Below the pieces are notes generated by a model. The model saw nothing but the letters and a program-made list of their open reading frames with translations. It did not search any database and was not told the origin of the DNA. The position numbers were made by a program, and so were the translations under genes. This document shows positions 9,638 to 21,303 of a DNA stretch of 61,466 nucleotides, piece after piece (the first letter of the stretch is position 1; each line of letters opens with the position of its first letter). The stretch is from assembly GCA_025201865.1 (NCBI GenBank), contig MU602696.1:1-61466 (forward strand), given 5' to 3'. The stretch is from Ramicandelaber brevisporus (lineage: Eukaryota > Kickxellomycota > Ramicandelaberales > Ramicandelaberaceae).

Positions 9638-10277
9638 AAGAAAAAAAAACATAGCATGGCGACAGCAACAGGGGAACAAGTGCTGACAGCCAACGCAACC
9701 ACCTTCACTTGATGACAACGACGAGGGACGACGACGGCAAGCGAGAGGTGGGGGAGAAAGCCAGCGGAGGAGGGGACGAACCAAGAGAGAGGGGAACAGA
9801 TGGAACATGCCGCTGGGAAAACCCGGATGCCAGCCACACCAACCTGGCGGCAGAGGAAGAGAGAGACCAGGGACAGGGGGAACACCGCGCCAAAACACGC
9901 CAGCACCTGGGACAACGAGGGAACAACGCTGGTGCTTGAAAATCGAGGAAAAGAGTACGTGTTTTTTTTTGCTAGTGTTGTGTGGTGGTTGTGCGAGAGA
10001 GAGAGAGAACCGGCCAAACGACGACAGCCGAAGGCACACACAGCGTCGCATTCTTATACTCTTTCGTCGAGGCTGCAATGTTTACAAATAAACCGCCACT
10101 ACTCGTCTCTTTTGTTTGATTGTAAACTGATCTTCTCTCGTATATGTCAATTCACCTTTTTGGATGTTACACATATGTGTTGACACTGCGTGATTCGCTG
10201 CAGAGTCTGGCAATTCCGACACAAAGGAGCAACTGTCAACAATGAAGTAATTAGTAGATCATTTCCACTGGGTATCC

Positions 10278-10495
10278 GAAAGAAGACAAAGGGACTCTTT
10301 GATCAGCGTAATTCCGTTTCGAAAAGGACTGTTGAAGACGCCACTTCAGCCACATTTACTTGACAATTCAATTGATGGTTGTGTACACTACAATATCTGA
10401 AAAGAAGACAAAGGAAGGTCTCTTTGATCAGTGGTAATTCCGCTTTGAACAGGGTAGTTGAACACGCCACTCCGACTGTTGTCAAACAATCAAAC
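10278..10495. repeat. Two imperfect direct repeats, period about 121 bp
   Basis: Copy 1 starts at 10278 and copy 2 at 10399. They share AGAAGACAAAGG, CTCTTTGATCAG, GTAATTCCG, then ACGCCACT and CAATTCAA/CAATCAAA in the same order, with small indels. No coding frame is preserved across both copies, so this looks like an old non-coding tandem duplication. Confidence 0.7.
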
Positions 10496-10915
10496 ATCTA
10501 TTTGTGTTTGCCACAGGCACAAATTGTATTCAGACTGCTATGCTCATTAATGGCAACTAAAAGCTGTTAAAGCAAATAACCACCGCAGTTTCGAGCGGTC
10601 GTTTGCGTCGTTCTTTGTGAATGCAGAAAGAGCTTCATTCATCAACTTCTTCGCCTTCTTGTGAGTTGGCGATGTGACAGCACTATAATGATTGTAGAAG
10701 AAACAGAGTTTGCTGCAGCGCATCCTCTCTCATTGTCGCCACAGCTTGTCGCCAGCTGAGCACGAGAATGGATTAAAACTGTTAAAAAAAAGGTTCGATT
10801 TAATTTGCGTTTTTCTCGCCCAGGTGAAACTTTTCCGGACCCAGACGGATTTGCCCATATAAGTGAATAGTTCAAAAGATAGACAAACAAAATAGGACGA
10901 AAAAAAGAATGATAA

Positions 10916-11843
10916 CTAACGAGTCGACTTTGATGAGGCTCTCGTGGCCTTTGTTGTACGTGCAGATGTAGTTCGCTGTGCACGAGTAGACTTGACGGCA
11001 CCAGATGGCGAAGCAGTGGCGGCAGGTTCATCAAACAGGTCGGCATCTGGATTCGAGCGCGTGCTGCGAGTGCGACGCTTAGTGGCAGTCACTTTAGCAG
11101 GCTTCTTTGCAGCCTGGTCATCGCTAGATTCAGCCTCATCATCATCGTCATCATCATCGTCATCAACATTACGCTCTTCTTCTGCTTCTTGTTCCTCCTC
11201 TTCAATACCAGAGAGATCACCTTCATTATCCTCCGCAGTAGCCACAGTGGATGTGGATGGCGATTCAGAAACTGGAACAGCCGTGACAGCGGTGGCAGCA
11301 GCGGTGGCAGCAGCGGTGACGGCAGCCTTGGATGTTGATTTTCTAGAACGAGTATTAGCTGTCGATGCACGTTTGTTGGCAGCAGGTTTGCGCTCGGATG
11401 GTTCAGCAGGCGTAGCTTCTTCAACTGTGGCAGTCTCATCAGCAGCATTACCTGGCAGATGTGGATGCTGTTTGGGAGGCTGTTGAAGGTGAATTGAGGC
11501 ACGATTGGCAGCTACTGCGGCACTAGAGAGTTTTGGCGGTTCCATAGACGATACAGATGCAGCAGCTTTGACCGCCACGGCAGTGATGGCTGATTTCTGC
11601 TGCTGGGTCTCAAGCACTTTCTGCTTCAGCATCTCAGCTAGTGCTGCTGGCTGCACAGATACTGGTGACTGAGGTGACTGAGGTGGCTGTGGCTGTTGCT
11701 GCTGCTGTGACTGTGGCTTTGGTTGCTGTTGTGGTTTGTCATCATTCGAAACCGCAGACGCTTCAGATGCTGTCGCTGTTGATGTCGTTGCTGCCGTGGT
11801 TGATGAGTTATCAGCAGCAACTGTAGCCGTCTGTGACTGAGTC

Positions 11844-11899
<56 letters not shown>

Positions 11900-13022
11900 T
11901 TGTTGTTGAGCGCGTGCTTGAGCTGCAGCAATAACCTTTGTGAAGCTCTCCATCCGAGCCACTTGTTGTTCAAGGGTTGATGTCAACTCTGCTCTCTCCT
12001 TTTCACTCAAATTTGGTTCAGTAAGCTTCGCACGAATCTGCACAATATTATTCTTGCAAACTGCGGTTGCTGACAACAGCTGCTGTAATGAGACTCGAGG
12101 TGCGGCTCCTCCAGCTGGTGCTACCGCTGTTGCAGCAGTTGGTTGAGAAGCTGTTGTTGGCTGAGATGTTGAAGTCGTTGTAGCAGTGCCAGCAGGATGT
12201 GCATTGTTCTCAGGCACAGCCGCTGCTGCTGCTTTTGGCACCACAGTAACCAGTGGAATGGCTGTAGATACGCTCGGAGCTGTTGTGGTCTGAATAGTTG
12301 ATGTTGTTGCTGCTCCTGCTGCTGCTGCTGTTGTTACAGCTGTAGACTGAGACTCTGTTGCATTGGACGCTTGTGCTGCAGTTAGCTGAGTGGCATTCAG
12401 TTGCTGTTGTTCTTGCATAAGCTTCATCTGAATACGCTGAACATCCTGTAGGTTCTGCTGAATGAATGCAATCTTCTTTTCATTTGCCATATTCTGGAAA
12501 GCCAGCTGTTGCTGAGTTGGCAGCGACTGGACATATGTGAAGATAGCCTGCTTGGAAATCGACATTGGCTTTTCAGCCGGCGTTGACTCGGCTTGGGTGG
12601 CCTGATTCGATGGAGCAAGAGCTGGAGCTGAAGTAGGACCTGGCTGTGTAACAGAAGGGATGGAATGCGCAGCAACGGCGGCAGGCTGAGCGGCAGCAGT
12701 GTCAGCATTACTAGGTGCAGCAACTGCTGGCTGTTCAGCGGCAGCCGCGAGAGCAGTGGTGGTAGAAGGCAAAGAAACGGGCGAGACGAGCGTGACAGGA
12801 CCTTCGACTGGCGATGTCATTGAAGATGCAGCATTGGCACGAACAGGTGATGTAGGTGCCAATTGAGTGGATGCAGCTGTGGCTATGGCAGCGGCTGCAG
12901 CTTGTTGCTGTTGCTGTTGCTGTTGTTGCTGTTGTTGAGCCAATAGCTGAGCTTGCTGAATGATTCTCTGAGCCTGTGCTTGATTGGCTTGCTGCTGCTG
13001 CTGCTGTTGTTGTTGCTGTTGT

Positions 13023-13060
<38 letters not shown>

Positions 13061-16000
13061 CATCAAATACAATCTTGTTAATTCGCCAAGTTGGACAGTA
13101 TTCAAGGAGGAAATGTTACTAATTTGACCCATCATTGTGGTAGCTTGAGTATACTGGAGTGCGTTAAACGGTCTACCTTGCTGTTGGTTGGCCGATTCTC
13201 GATTGATCGTCTCTCTCAGTGACGCGACAAGTGTCGATTGAAGATTCTCCATAGCACTGCGATACTCGGCATTGTTTGGATTCTGACGAACGCGCAGAGT
13301 ATAAAACACAAGCTGTCGAATATATGGATGTGGTCCATCTGTATTGCTATTAGTTGCAGCGGCTGTGGCAGTAGCTCCATTGGCACTGGTGTTTGCGGCA
13401 TTCGTAGCGGCCGCGGCAGCAGCGGCAGCGGCAGCGAGACGAACCTGATTGATGGCTGACGGATCTTGGCCAATCAATGCAGAGGCTTGTTGCTGTGCCT
13501 GCGCCAAAAGCAGTTGTTGCTGCTGAGCTTGCTGAAGTTGAGCCTGCTGAGCCAGTAGTGCCTGCACTTGCTGCTGGGCTGCCTGCTGCTGGGCTGCCTG
13601 TTGTTGGCCAGCTTGCGCCTGCTGTAGATGAGCAAATTGAGGCAATTGAGCAATGGTAGCGGCTGAAGTTGGACTCGCCAGTGTACTCGTAGCGGCCGCA
13701 GCAGCTCCATTGATCGGTGCAGTAACGGGAGACATTGGCTGACGCTGAGCATTGGCAGCGGCAACAGCAGCAGCGATCGCAGCCGCATTGATAGCTTGCT
13801 GTTGTTGCTGTTGCTGTTGCTGAGTTTGTTGAGGCTGTTGCTGCTGAGCTGATGCCAATTGAGCAGCTTGCTGAACCTGCTGCTGCTGCTGCTGCTGCTG
13901 TTGTTGTTGCTGTTGAAGAGCTTGCAGCTGAGCCTGAAGAACTTGTGTTTGGTTAGGTTGACCTTGTGCTTGACCTTGCTGTTGCTGTTGCTGTTGCTGC
14001 TGGAGTTGTTGCTGCTGGATTTGTTGCTGCTGAGCTTGTTGTAATCGAGCATGCTGTAGTTGAGCCTGTAACTGAAGCTGAGCCTGCACTGAATTAGGCT
14101 CTGCCATAATGGAGCGACGCTGCATCATGTGCTGATGAAGCTTAGTCTCTCGTTCTTCTCGAACAAGACTCAGCATTATTGGTCCAACCTGTGTGCTGGC
14201 TCCATTGCTTCCACTACCACTACCACCACCTGCTACTGGCATACCATCCGTAGTCATTCCGGCATGCACGGACATATTACCCCGTCCACCCTGTGCACCA
14301 CCACCAGTCACCGCGTTGCCGCCATTGTTGTTACCGTTGTTATTGCTGGCAGCTTCCTTTGCGGCGGCTGTGGCAGCGTTTGCAGCAGCACTTCTCGCAG
14401 CAGTGATGGCCTGACGAGCTTGTTTGCGTCTCTCGTCCGAAATGTTCAGAATGTGCTTGTATGCATGCGCTCTAACTCTTTTACGCTTCATCTCTTCATA
14501 CTCGTTTGGTCTACTGTTGTGCGCACCAGCTGTAATCATTGCCTGTCTCGATAGAGCGTTGGCTGATGCAACATTGGAATTAACTCCTCCTCCACTGTCG
14601 CCACCAGACTGATACTGCTGCTGCTGTTGCTGAATTAGCTGCTGTTGATACTGAGGTATATGGGCAGGGATTCCTCCAGGGTGACGCTCCATGTATCTAT
14701 CGTATAAATCACGGGCTGTCCGCTGGTCTGGTCTCTGCAGCATCTTAACTGAGTTGAAGACTGTGGCAATGAGGTCCCAGTTGCCTTGATACAATAATGC
14801 AATTTCATCCAGTAAAATGTCGTCATAAACATCATACGCAATAGTCTGGGCCCGTCGAACTCCGGCGCGAGGCATTGCAGGAAGTGGCTGCTCTGGAATC
14901 TGATCATTGCGGATTTTACGAAGATACGGGCCAGCCGCTGCATAATCACGAGCCAGCGCAGCAACAGATGTATTGTTTGTGTTCATTACTGAGGATGAGG
15001 TGGCAGATGCTGAAGTTGGGGAAGCCATTCCACTGAGAGTAGTACCAATGTTGACTGCGCCAATGGAGGAGTCGATGGACTGTCTTGAGCCGGCCAACTG
15101 TGTTTGGTTTGAAGTTGGCTTTTTTGGTTGGAATAGAGCAGCAACTTGAGGAGGCTGATACAATCCACGATATGCATCTGATATTATTCCGCCATAGTTG
15201 CGCTGCATTTGGTCTGGCTGTGGTAACAAATCAAATCCAAGTCCACTTCGTAGATTGTTGGCATTTCTTCGGTCTCTTCCTCTTCTCTTATTGCTATTGC
15301 TATTGCGATGGATTCTGCGGTCACTCTGATATGAATCACGCTCATTGGCTCCAGGCAGAGGTACATCATCTTCACTGTATTCCAAATCAAGTTCCTCATA
15401 ATAATCGTCATTGCGCCATGCATCAACGTTGTATCTCTTATGTCGCTTGATAACTCTGGATGTATCGCTATTGTCTGAATAGTCTGAACTATAGTCACCA
15501 TCGTAATCACCATCATTATCACTGCCATCGCCATCTTTATCGTTATCATTATCAGCATCATAGTCTAAATCAGATAGATGTAACCTTGGATGATGACCTT
15601 GCCCGTACCAACTTCCCCATTCATCCTTCATTCCAATGGCTGCCCAAGGCGGTTTGGCATAGCTGGGAATATCATGTTCAACTGTAACTCTGGCATCTAA
15701 TAGCTTTGAGGCATGCACAATCTGTCCATACTCAATCACATCTTGATATGGCTCTTCACAAATTGCACTTAGCCATGCATCAGCCTTCGCACTGCCCAAC
15801 TTTGTATTTTCTCCACCCTGCTGTTGCTGCTGTTGTTGCTGCTGTTGTTGCTGTTGTAGCTCGGATGAATTTGGAACTACTGAAGCAGGGAAGGGTACAA
15901 GCATATTAAATTTAGTGTTATGAGGATCACCAGCACTAGGCGACATGTTACAAAGCAGTTCTTTAAGCTCTTTGTATTCAGATTGCTCAAGTGTAATTTG

Positions 16001-17632
16001 TAGTGTGCTGCCATTTAAATTAATGATCCCATCTGCCAGTTGATGTAAATAATTGCCCGTTCCATATCCACTACTAATCGTACTCAAATTACTACTAGTA
16101 CTAGTACTGAAGCTGCTATTCGCCACTGTGCCATCCGGATTGGCAGTGGATGTCACCAATATACCAGGAACTGGCAAAGAAGGAACAGTGCTATCAGTGG
16201 CTGTGGCTGTGGCTGTAGACGTAGCAGATGGAGATACCGTCGGTGGCTGCTGAACTGGAATCACAGTATCAATATCCATAGCATCTTGCTGCTGCTGCTG
16301 CTGTTGTTGCTGTTGTTGCTGTTGCTGTGCAGGCAGCACTCCAGGAGTAACAGTGCGAGTGTTATCAGAGTTACCATCGATATCCATTCGCTGATGTTGA
16401 TGTGGATGCTGATGCTGATGCTGATTATCGTTTGAGCGAGCTTCGTATAAACATCTCCAAGCACCTTTTACACACAATGCTCTCTTATCAGCGGCTCTGT
16501 GCCAGTCCTGAACCCATAAGGCCAGCTGGCGCTGAGTTGCAAGTGCCAGCTTACGTTCTTCACTGAAGTCTACACTCATCCATCTCATCTCATCCAATAA
16601 ATGATCCCAATGAGTCATTGTCCTTGGAGGTGCTCTCCATCTTTTGTGCTGTCTAAATGACCATAGTCCATCACTGCGCAGCTGCTCAACTCGTGATAAT
16701 ATTCGATACCAGCGTAGCTCTTCTCGTGCAATCCGTAGATCATTCGTACTTAGTGCCTTTGGTGAATTGCGGAGTGCTGTGAATAATGGTTTGAATTTTA
16801 CTGACAGCTGATGTGCATACAGTCGAAGAGTGTGTGTCATTGCATCTGCTGAAGCTCGTTCAAATGCCTGTGCATATGAGCGGTTCGGTGTTGATGTGAT
16901 GTGTGCAATATGTGGGTGGATAACTGCTGGCTTTGATTCCGCCTCATCAGTGTTTGTACTCTCCATATCCATAGCTGTGTCATCATCATCATCATTGCCA
17001 TCCTCCTCCGCCTGATTGTCCTTGTCATTGTTGTCTTCATCTTCATCTTCATCTGGTGAGAGGGCTGCATCCAGTGCCGCAGTATCATCAGCATCGACTA
17101 AATCTTCATCATCGCCATTGTCATCGGCATCTTCCTCAGTGTCATCACCAGCTGCGCCAGAGTCAGTTGGCTGCACAATAGTCAATGCTCCAGCAATCGA
17201 CTGCAAATATTCATCGCTGAATCTCTCAAAGTCCGCATCATCTGTGGGCACATTTGCTTTCATGTCTGCCAAAATATCAGCTTCAAGCATCTCGCGCCAT
17301 CGACTAAACTCTGCCTCATCATCTCCATTGTCATCCTCATTGCTGTTTGCCAACATGGCAGCACCCGGATGAGCGTGTCCCATCTTCTTTGACCAATAAT
17401 ACAGTTCACGTAGCAGTAGCATGCGCTGACCTTTGGCACGATCCAGCGATTGACGATATAATGCTAACAGCTCTGACCGCGAGCGTGGTTTACTCGCATT
17501 GCTGCCACCATTGACATTTGTGCCATTTACAATAACAGTGCCGGCATTGTTGTTGTTATTGCTATTGTTGTTGTTGTTGTTGTTGTTGCTGCTGCTGATT
17601 GCGTTCGCCGACATGTTTACATCGCCTGTCAT
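10916..17632 (-). CDS. EAF1: NuA4 scaffold EAF1/VID21-like protein (HSA and SANT domains, poly-Q)
   Basis: A 2238-residue intronless protein resembling the EAF1/VID21 scaffold of the NuA4 histone acetyltransferase complex (the p400 relative lacking the ATPase in fungi). The start is ATG 17632; codons before it are not ATG. After acidic tracts (residues 110-240) comes an HSA-like segment near 250-400, which includes SDGLWSFRQHKRWRAP (about 325-340) and the helix HWDHLLDEMRWMSVDFSEER, the classic HSA signature that binds actin and Arp4. A short block YAKPPWAAIGMKDEWGSWYG follows. A SANT/Myb-like domain near 915-975 contains LLDEIALLYQGNWDLIATVF. Just after is RVRAHAYKHILNISDERRKQ, matching the post-SANT region of VID21. 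The rest is dominated by Gln runs, Ala-rich repeats and a Lys/Arg/acidic tail. The gene is followed on the same side by SmG. Confidence 0.88.
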
Positions 17633-18130
17633 TTTGAGCAAAGATTAAGCAACGAGAGCTCGATGCAAACACAGGCTGCACTAGTTGAAGTGCTTGTTGA
17701 TGCACAGGAACAAGGTCTGGCTCAAATCGACCGAGCAAAAGCTGATGCAACAAGCAAATAAGCAAGCAAGCAAGCAAGCAGGCGAAAGCGCGTGTGATGT
17801 CAGGTTGCTCGACTGTTGCTTATATGTATTCTGCTGAAGGAAAGAAAGAAAAGAACAATAAAAAATAAACGATCTCTGCAAAAAAAATCAAATCAAAAAA
17901 ATAACAAACGAGAGAAGTCAAGAACAGTGCGGCTTAGGATACAACATTTGCAGTACACATCTCCTTCGTTGAGATGAGTTTGAACACCTTCCTCCTTCAA
18001 CTCTGAACGGCCGACTGATTTAACCTGAGAATAGCATAAGGTAGAAATTCTATTAAAACAGATTAAGCAATGAATGATAAACGGGGATTTGTATACACAC
18101 TTTCTATTAGAGTATAAGGGTAATGAATGC
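17633..18130. other. Intergenic region EAF1 / SmG
   Basis: This 498-base gap between two same-strand genes is the likely EAF1 promoter. It contains the AGCA array and A/T-rich runs at 17878-17905. No RNA gene or ORF is supported. Confidence 0.5.
17761..17781 (+). repeat. AGCA microsatellite upstream of EAF1
   Basis: Five copies of AGCA about 130 bases upstream of the EAF1 start codon. Confidence 0.85.
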
Positions 18131-18394
18131 TCATCTCAAGCGCGATGTCTGAGTCGATGATGGCTGGATTGGATCAATAGCTTCAAACAAGACGATGCTG
18201 TTCCCCCGCACTACAACCATTCCCAGGGGATTCCGCTCGCTTGCCGAAATCTCTTCAACCGTTTCGTCAACAACCACGTTCATGTATGGATCAAACCCGC
18301 GCAAAACACCGGAGATGCGGCGGTTGCTGTTGAGGTGAAGCAGTATCCGCTTACTGAGATACGTGTTAAGCTCGGGCAGTGCAGATCTTGCCAT
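18131..18394 (-). CDS. SMX2: Small nuclear ribonucleoprotein SmG
   Basis: An 87-residue core Sm protein that forms part of the heptameric ring on U1, U2, U4 and U5 snRNAs. The Sm1 motif reads LNTYLSKRILLHLNSNRRISGVLRGFDPYMNVVVDE across the first 48 residues, with LRGFDPYMN being diagnostic for the G/F-type Sm fold. The Sm2 motif is GMVVVRGNSIVLFEAID, where VRGNSI is typical of SmG. The start is ATG 18394, which gives the normal SmG N-terminus (x-ELxxYLxKRI). The longer upstream frame is only low-complexity leader. No introns are needed. It is divergent from UBP8, 578 bases away. Confidence 0.93.
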   Translation of the reverse strand: MARSALPELNTYLSKRILLHLNSNRRISGVLRGFDPYMNVVVDETVEEISASERNPLGMVVVRGNSIVLFEAIDPIQPSSTQTSRLR

Positions 18395-18972
18395 TGATAG
18401 AGACGCGCTATCGAGAAAAGGAACTCTTCGTTGAAGGTAAAAGAAAAACAAAAACAAAAACCAAAGCAGCAAAAAGCAGCAAAAAGCAGCAAAAATACAA
18501 GGGAAAGCAAAGGAAAAGCAGCTGAGAGAAAGTGAAAGAGGGTTACAAAAGTGCTTCAGAATCGATCGTGCAACAAAAGTCGGCTCGATCGTACACACGA
18601 ACCACCACTGCGGCAGCACAGAACAGCACAGAACAGCAGCATCGCGACACGGACACGGCTGAGCTCAATTCTGCATTTGTTTGTTTTGCCTATTCGACAC
18701 TACCCACCACAACAACAGCCACAACAGCTACAACAGCAACAGCAACAGCAACAGCAGTAGTAGATCGACGACTCAAACATCGACAGCCCGCTATTTTTTG
18801 TTTTGAACTTTGCACATTGGCTGCACGCGCACACACACATACACACATACAAACAACCAGCCTCCAAAGAATATCACGCGCTTCCACTGACCGCCATAGA
18901 TATCTAGCTATCTCTCTTTCTCTGTTTCTCCCTTCTCTGTTTGTGTCTCTCGCTTAGTGTTAGTCGCTAAAG
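18395..18972. other. Divergent promoter region SmG / UBP8
   Basis: A 578-base gap with the AAAAAGCAGC array, a CAACAG run (18711-18760), a CACACA/CATACA stretch (18828-18850) and a CT-rich leader (18905-18960) directly before UBP8. No further gene was seen. Confidence 0.5.
18461..18490 (+). repeat. AAAAAGCAGC tandem repeat
   Basis: Three near-perfect 10-bp units in the leader region of SmG, on the side shared with UBP8. Confidence 0.8.
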
Positions 18973-21303
18973 ATGCAAGGTTTGAACGAAGATGCACAGT
19001 CTCCACCGCAGTACCAACAACTATCTCCAACTTCTCCAGCAGTAGCCAGCGCAGCACGCAGCTATCATCAGCTTGCAGCACATCAATACCTGGGCAATCT
19101 CGCATTCAATCCTGCCCAGTATCAAGCCACTCCTACTGCTGCTGCTGCTCAGAATAGTGGTGGTGGCGGCGGAGGTAGTGGTAGTGGTAGTACTGCTGCG
19201 GCTGGTGTTTCTGGAGGAGGAGGAGGATTGAGGATTGGTCCCATGGGTAAAACATTGCCGCAGCATTCACTCCAGTCAGCAACATCGCCGATAGCTTATC
19301 AGCATCTCCACCAAACAATGTATGCATCTCCAGAGGGAGGAATGCTGCAGCCGCCGTATAGTCCAGTGGAGTCTATAACTGGATTTGCTGGAGACGACAG
19401 CAATACCTCAATCACATCACCAGCCATGACTACGTCCACATCAGTTGCAGCCACAACCTCTGCCACTCATACAGCAGCAGCAGCAGCAGCGGCGGCGGCG
19501 GCGGCGGCGGCAGGACCTGGACCAGTTACTGGCCAAGATGGATTGACTACTCATCAAATTCGACAAAAGACTAATTCAACTCGATCAGGATTATATGGAT
19601 ATGGATCAACAAGCTGCACACATTACCGCAAAGAAAAGAAAATTGTCAAAGATAGATTTGAAGCACTAATCCCCTTCATTGCAATAAACTCTCAGCGGCA
19701 CGTATTCATTCGTCACAATATTCAGGGATTGCCTCCTTTGCCCAGATGCCACACTTGTGGAACACCCGTGGATAGAATAAGCATTTGCGCAGAATGTGAT
19801 TATATTGGATGCAAGAAGCATGGCCACATGAGAGACCACCTGGCTGCCGGCACCACTGGCCATAACTTTGCTATTGAGCTGTCGCGCGGTGCAATTTATT
19901 GTGGTGGATGCAATGACTTTGTATATGAGGGTGAGTTGGAGAGAATGCTGGCTATTAAATTGGCATCGATGCAAGGCGCGTTAAATGATGATAGCAATGC
20001 CATTGGCGAGAGAATGGAGAAACTCTTCCCGCCTTTGATTGATCCTCTGCCGAAAGATGTCAAAAATGCAGCGCTCAATGCAACTGCACTGCCATGTTTT
20101 GCACTGAGAGGATTGAGGAATATGGGAAATACATGCTTTATGAGTGTAATTTTACAGGCATTTGTTCACAATCCAATACTGAGAGCCTATTTCCTGAGCG
20201 AACAGCATACAGCAAACAACTGCAAATTAATAGCAGCAAGCTCCAGCCAGGACTCGAGGATGGCGAGCGAGACTCCCTCTGCGCAGCTTCCGCCTGCATG
20301 CTTCATGTGTGAATTGGATAGTCTATTTGGTGTAATGTATTCTGGTGAAACGAGCCCATTCAGTCCAGCTGCTTTATTGCGTACAATGTGGCAAACTTCA
20401 TCTGAGTTGGCTGGGTATGCGCAGCAAGATGCGCACGAATTCCTCATTTCGGCGCTAAATACTATGCATAATATCTGTGCACCCAAGGGCTGTCAGCACA
20501 CTCCTGGTCCACCAGATCGCCGCGGCAGTAGTGACAATAGCAGTGGAAACAATAGAACATGCCCGTGCTTGGTCCATCAGACTTTTGCAGGCGTTCTTCA
20601 GAGCAATGTAACCTGCGACCATTGTGGAAATGTGACCAGTGCATATGATCCATTCCTAGACATTTCTCTTGATTTGAGACCGCCTGCTCAGAATCACTCA
20701 AATCGTAGACAACAGCAACAGCAACAACAGCAGCAGCAGCATGGTAATGCTGACACTGGACCGCATACACTTATTGACTGCCTGAAACGATTCACTCATC
20801 CAGAGACCCTCAGCTCAGGCTCATACACCTGTGATGCATGCCGCAAAGATTGTCGCGCAGCTGCGAAGCAACTGTCAATTCTCCAGCTACCGCCTGTTAT
20901 CAGCTTCCAGCTTAAGCGATTTGAGCAACATGCGAATGGATTTAGCAAAATTGAAACGCACATCAGAGTGCCTCTAGAGTTGGACATGCGGCCATTCACC
21001 ACCACTGCATTTGATAGCAATCGCGCAGCAGCTCAGACTGCATCATCGGCAGTTGGTGGCGATGAGCAAGCAGGTGGCTGGATCCGCCATAACGCAGATT
21101 ATGTACCTTACACTTACTCGCTGTTTGCACTGGTGACGCATTCTGGCTCGGTGGATGCTGGCCACTATGTGTGCTATGTGCATCATCGCGGGCTGTGGTT
21201 TAGACTAGACGATGCAACTATCTCATTAGTGAGATTAGAAGACTTACTCGAAGTACAAGCTTACATGTGCTTTTACATTAGAAATTCACTTTCCTTTGAT
21301 TAA
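18973..21303 (+). CDS. UBP8: SAGA-complex ubiquitin-specific protease (UBP8/USP22 type)
   Basis: A 776-residue deubiquitinase of the SAGA DUB module that removes ubiquitin from histone H2B. Domain order is diagnostic. An N-terminal Ser/Gly/Ala-rich extension (1-210) precedes a ZnF-UBP domain from about residue 213 (CTHYRKEKK, CHTCGTPVDRISICAECDYIGC, HMRDHLAAGTTGHNF). The USP catalytic domain begins at about 377. The Cys box is GLRNMGNTCFMSVILQAF with Cys388; QQDAHEFLISAL is conserved; a CxxC zinc pair follows (CDHCGNVTSAYDPFLD, then CDACRKDC). The His box is DAGHYVCYVHHRGLWFRLDD with His731. Yeast Ubp8 is 471 residues, so this protein is lengthened mainly at the N-terminus and by a poly-Q loop near 580-590. 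ATG 18973 follows a CT-rich leader. Confidence 0.93.
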   Translation: MQGLNEDAQSPPQYQQLSPTSPAVASAARSYHQLAAHQYLGNLAFNPAQYQATPTAAAAQNSGGGGGGSGSGSTAAAGVSGGGGGLRIGPMGKTLPQHSLQSATSPIAYQHLHQTMYASPEGGMLQPPYSPVESITGFAGDDSNTSITSPAMTTSTSVAATTSATHTAAAAAAAAAAAAAGPGPVTGQDGLTTHQIRQKTNSTRSGLYGYGSTSCTHYRKEKKIVKDRFEALIPFIAINSQRHVFIRHNIQGLPPLPRCHTCGTPVDRISICAECDYIGCKKHGHMRDHLAAGTTGHNFAIELSRGAIYCGGCNDFVYEGELERMLAIKLASMQGALNDDSNAIGERMEKLFPPLIDPLPKDVKNAALNATALPCFALRGLRNMGNTCFMSVILQAFVHNPILRAYFLSEQHTANNCKLIAASSSQDSRMASETPSAQLPPACFMCELDSLFGVMYSGETSPFSPAALLRTMWQTSSELAGYAQQDAHEFLISALNTMHNICAPKGCQHTPGPPDRRGSSDNSSGNNRTCPCLVHQTFAGVLQSNVTCDHCGNVTSAYDPFLDISLDLRPPAQNHSNRRQQQQQQQQQQHGNADTGPHTLIDCLKRFTHPETLSSGSYTCDACRKDCRAAAKQLSILQLPPVISFQLKRFEQHANGFSKIETHIRVPLELDMRPFTTTAFDSNRAAAQTASSAVGGDEQAGGWIRHNADYVPYTYSLFALVTHSGSVDAGHYVCYVHHRGLWFRLDDATISLVRLEDLLEVQAYMCFYIRNSLSFD

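Larger units (their letters stand above)
9261..10915. other. Gene-poor region SAC1 / EAF1
   Basis: A 1.65-kb interval between convergent SAC1 and EAF1. It holds the TTTC array, a small imperfect hairpin (GTGAAT/ATTCAC around 9457-9475, flanked by CCTGG/CCAGG), the CCGAA array, a purine-rich GC-rich island (about 9640-9960), and the 121-bp direct repeats. Several ORFs of 60-220 codons exist on both strands, but none has a recognisable domain, so none is called a gene. Confidence 0.5.

Noticed and set aside
9373-10041. 222-codon minus-strand frame in the SAC1-EAF1 gap
   Set aside because: It crosses the CCGAA array and A-runs. Only a short part looks protein-like and no family is recognisable, so it is kept as a finding on the island rather than a gene.
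10780-10810. Possible tRNA T-arm (GGTTCGATT)
   Set aside because: There is no matching acceptor stem, D-arm or anticodon arm around it. No tRNA gene could be supported anywhere in the window by eye.
13474-14052. Minus-strand Ser/Asn-rich frame, and poly-Leu frames on the plus strand, inside EAF1
   Set aside because: These are frame-shifted readings of the CAG/CAA glutamine runs of EAF1.
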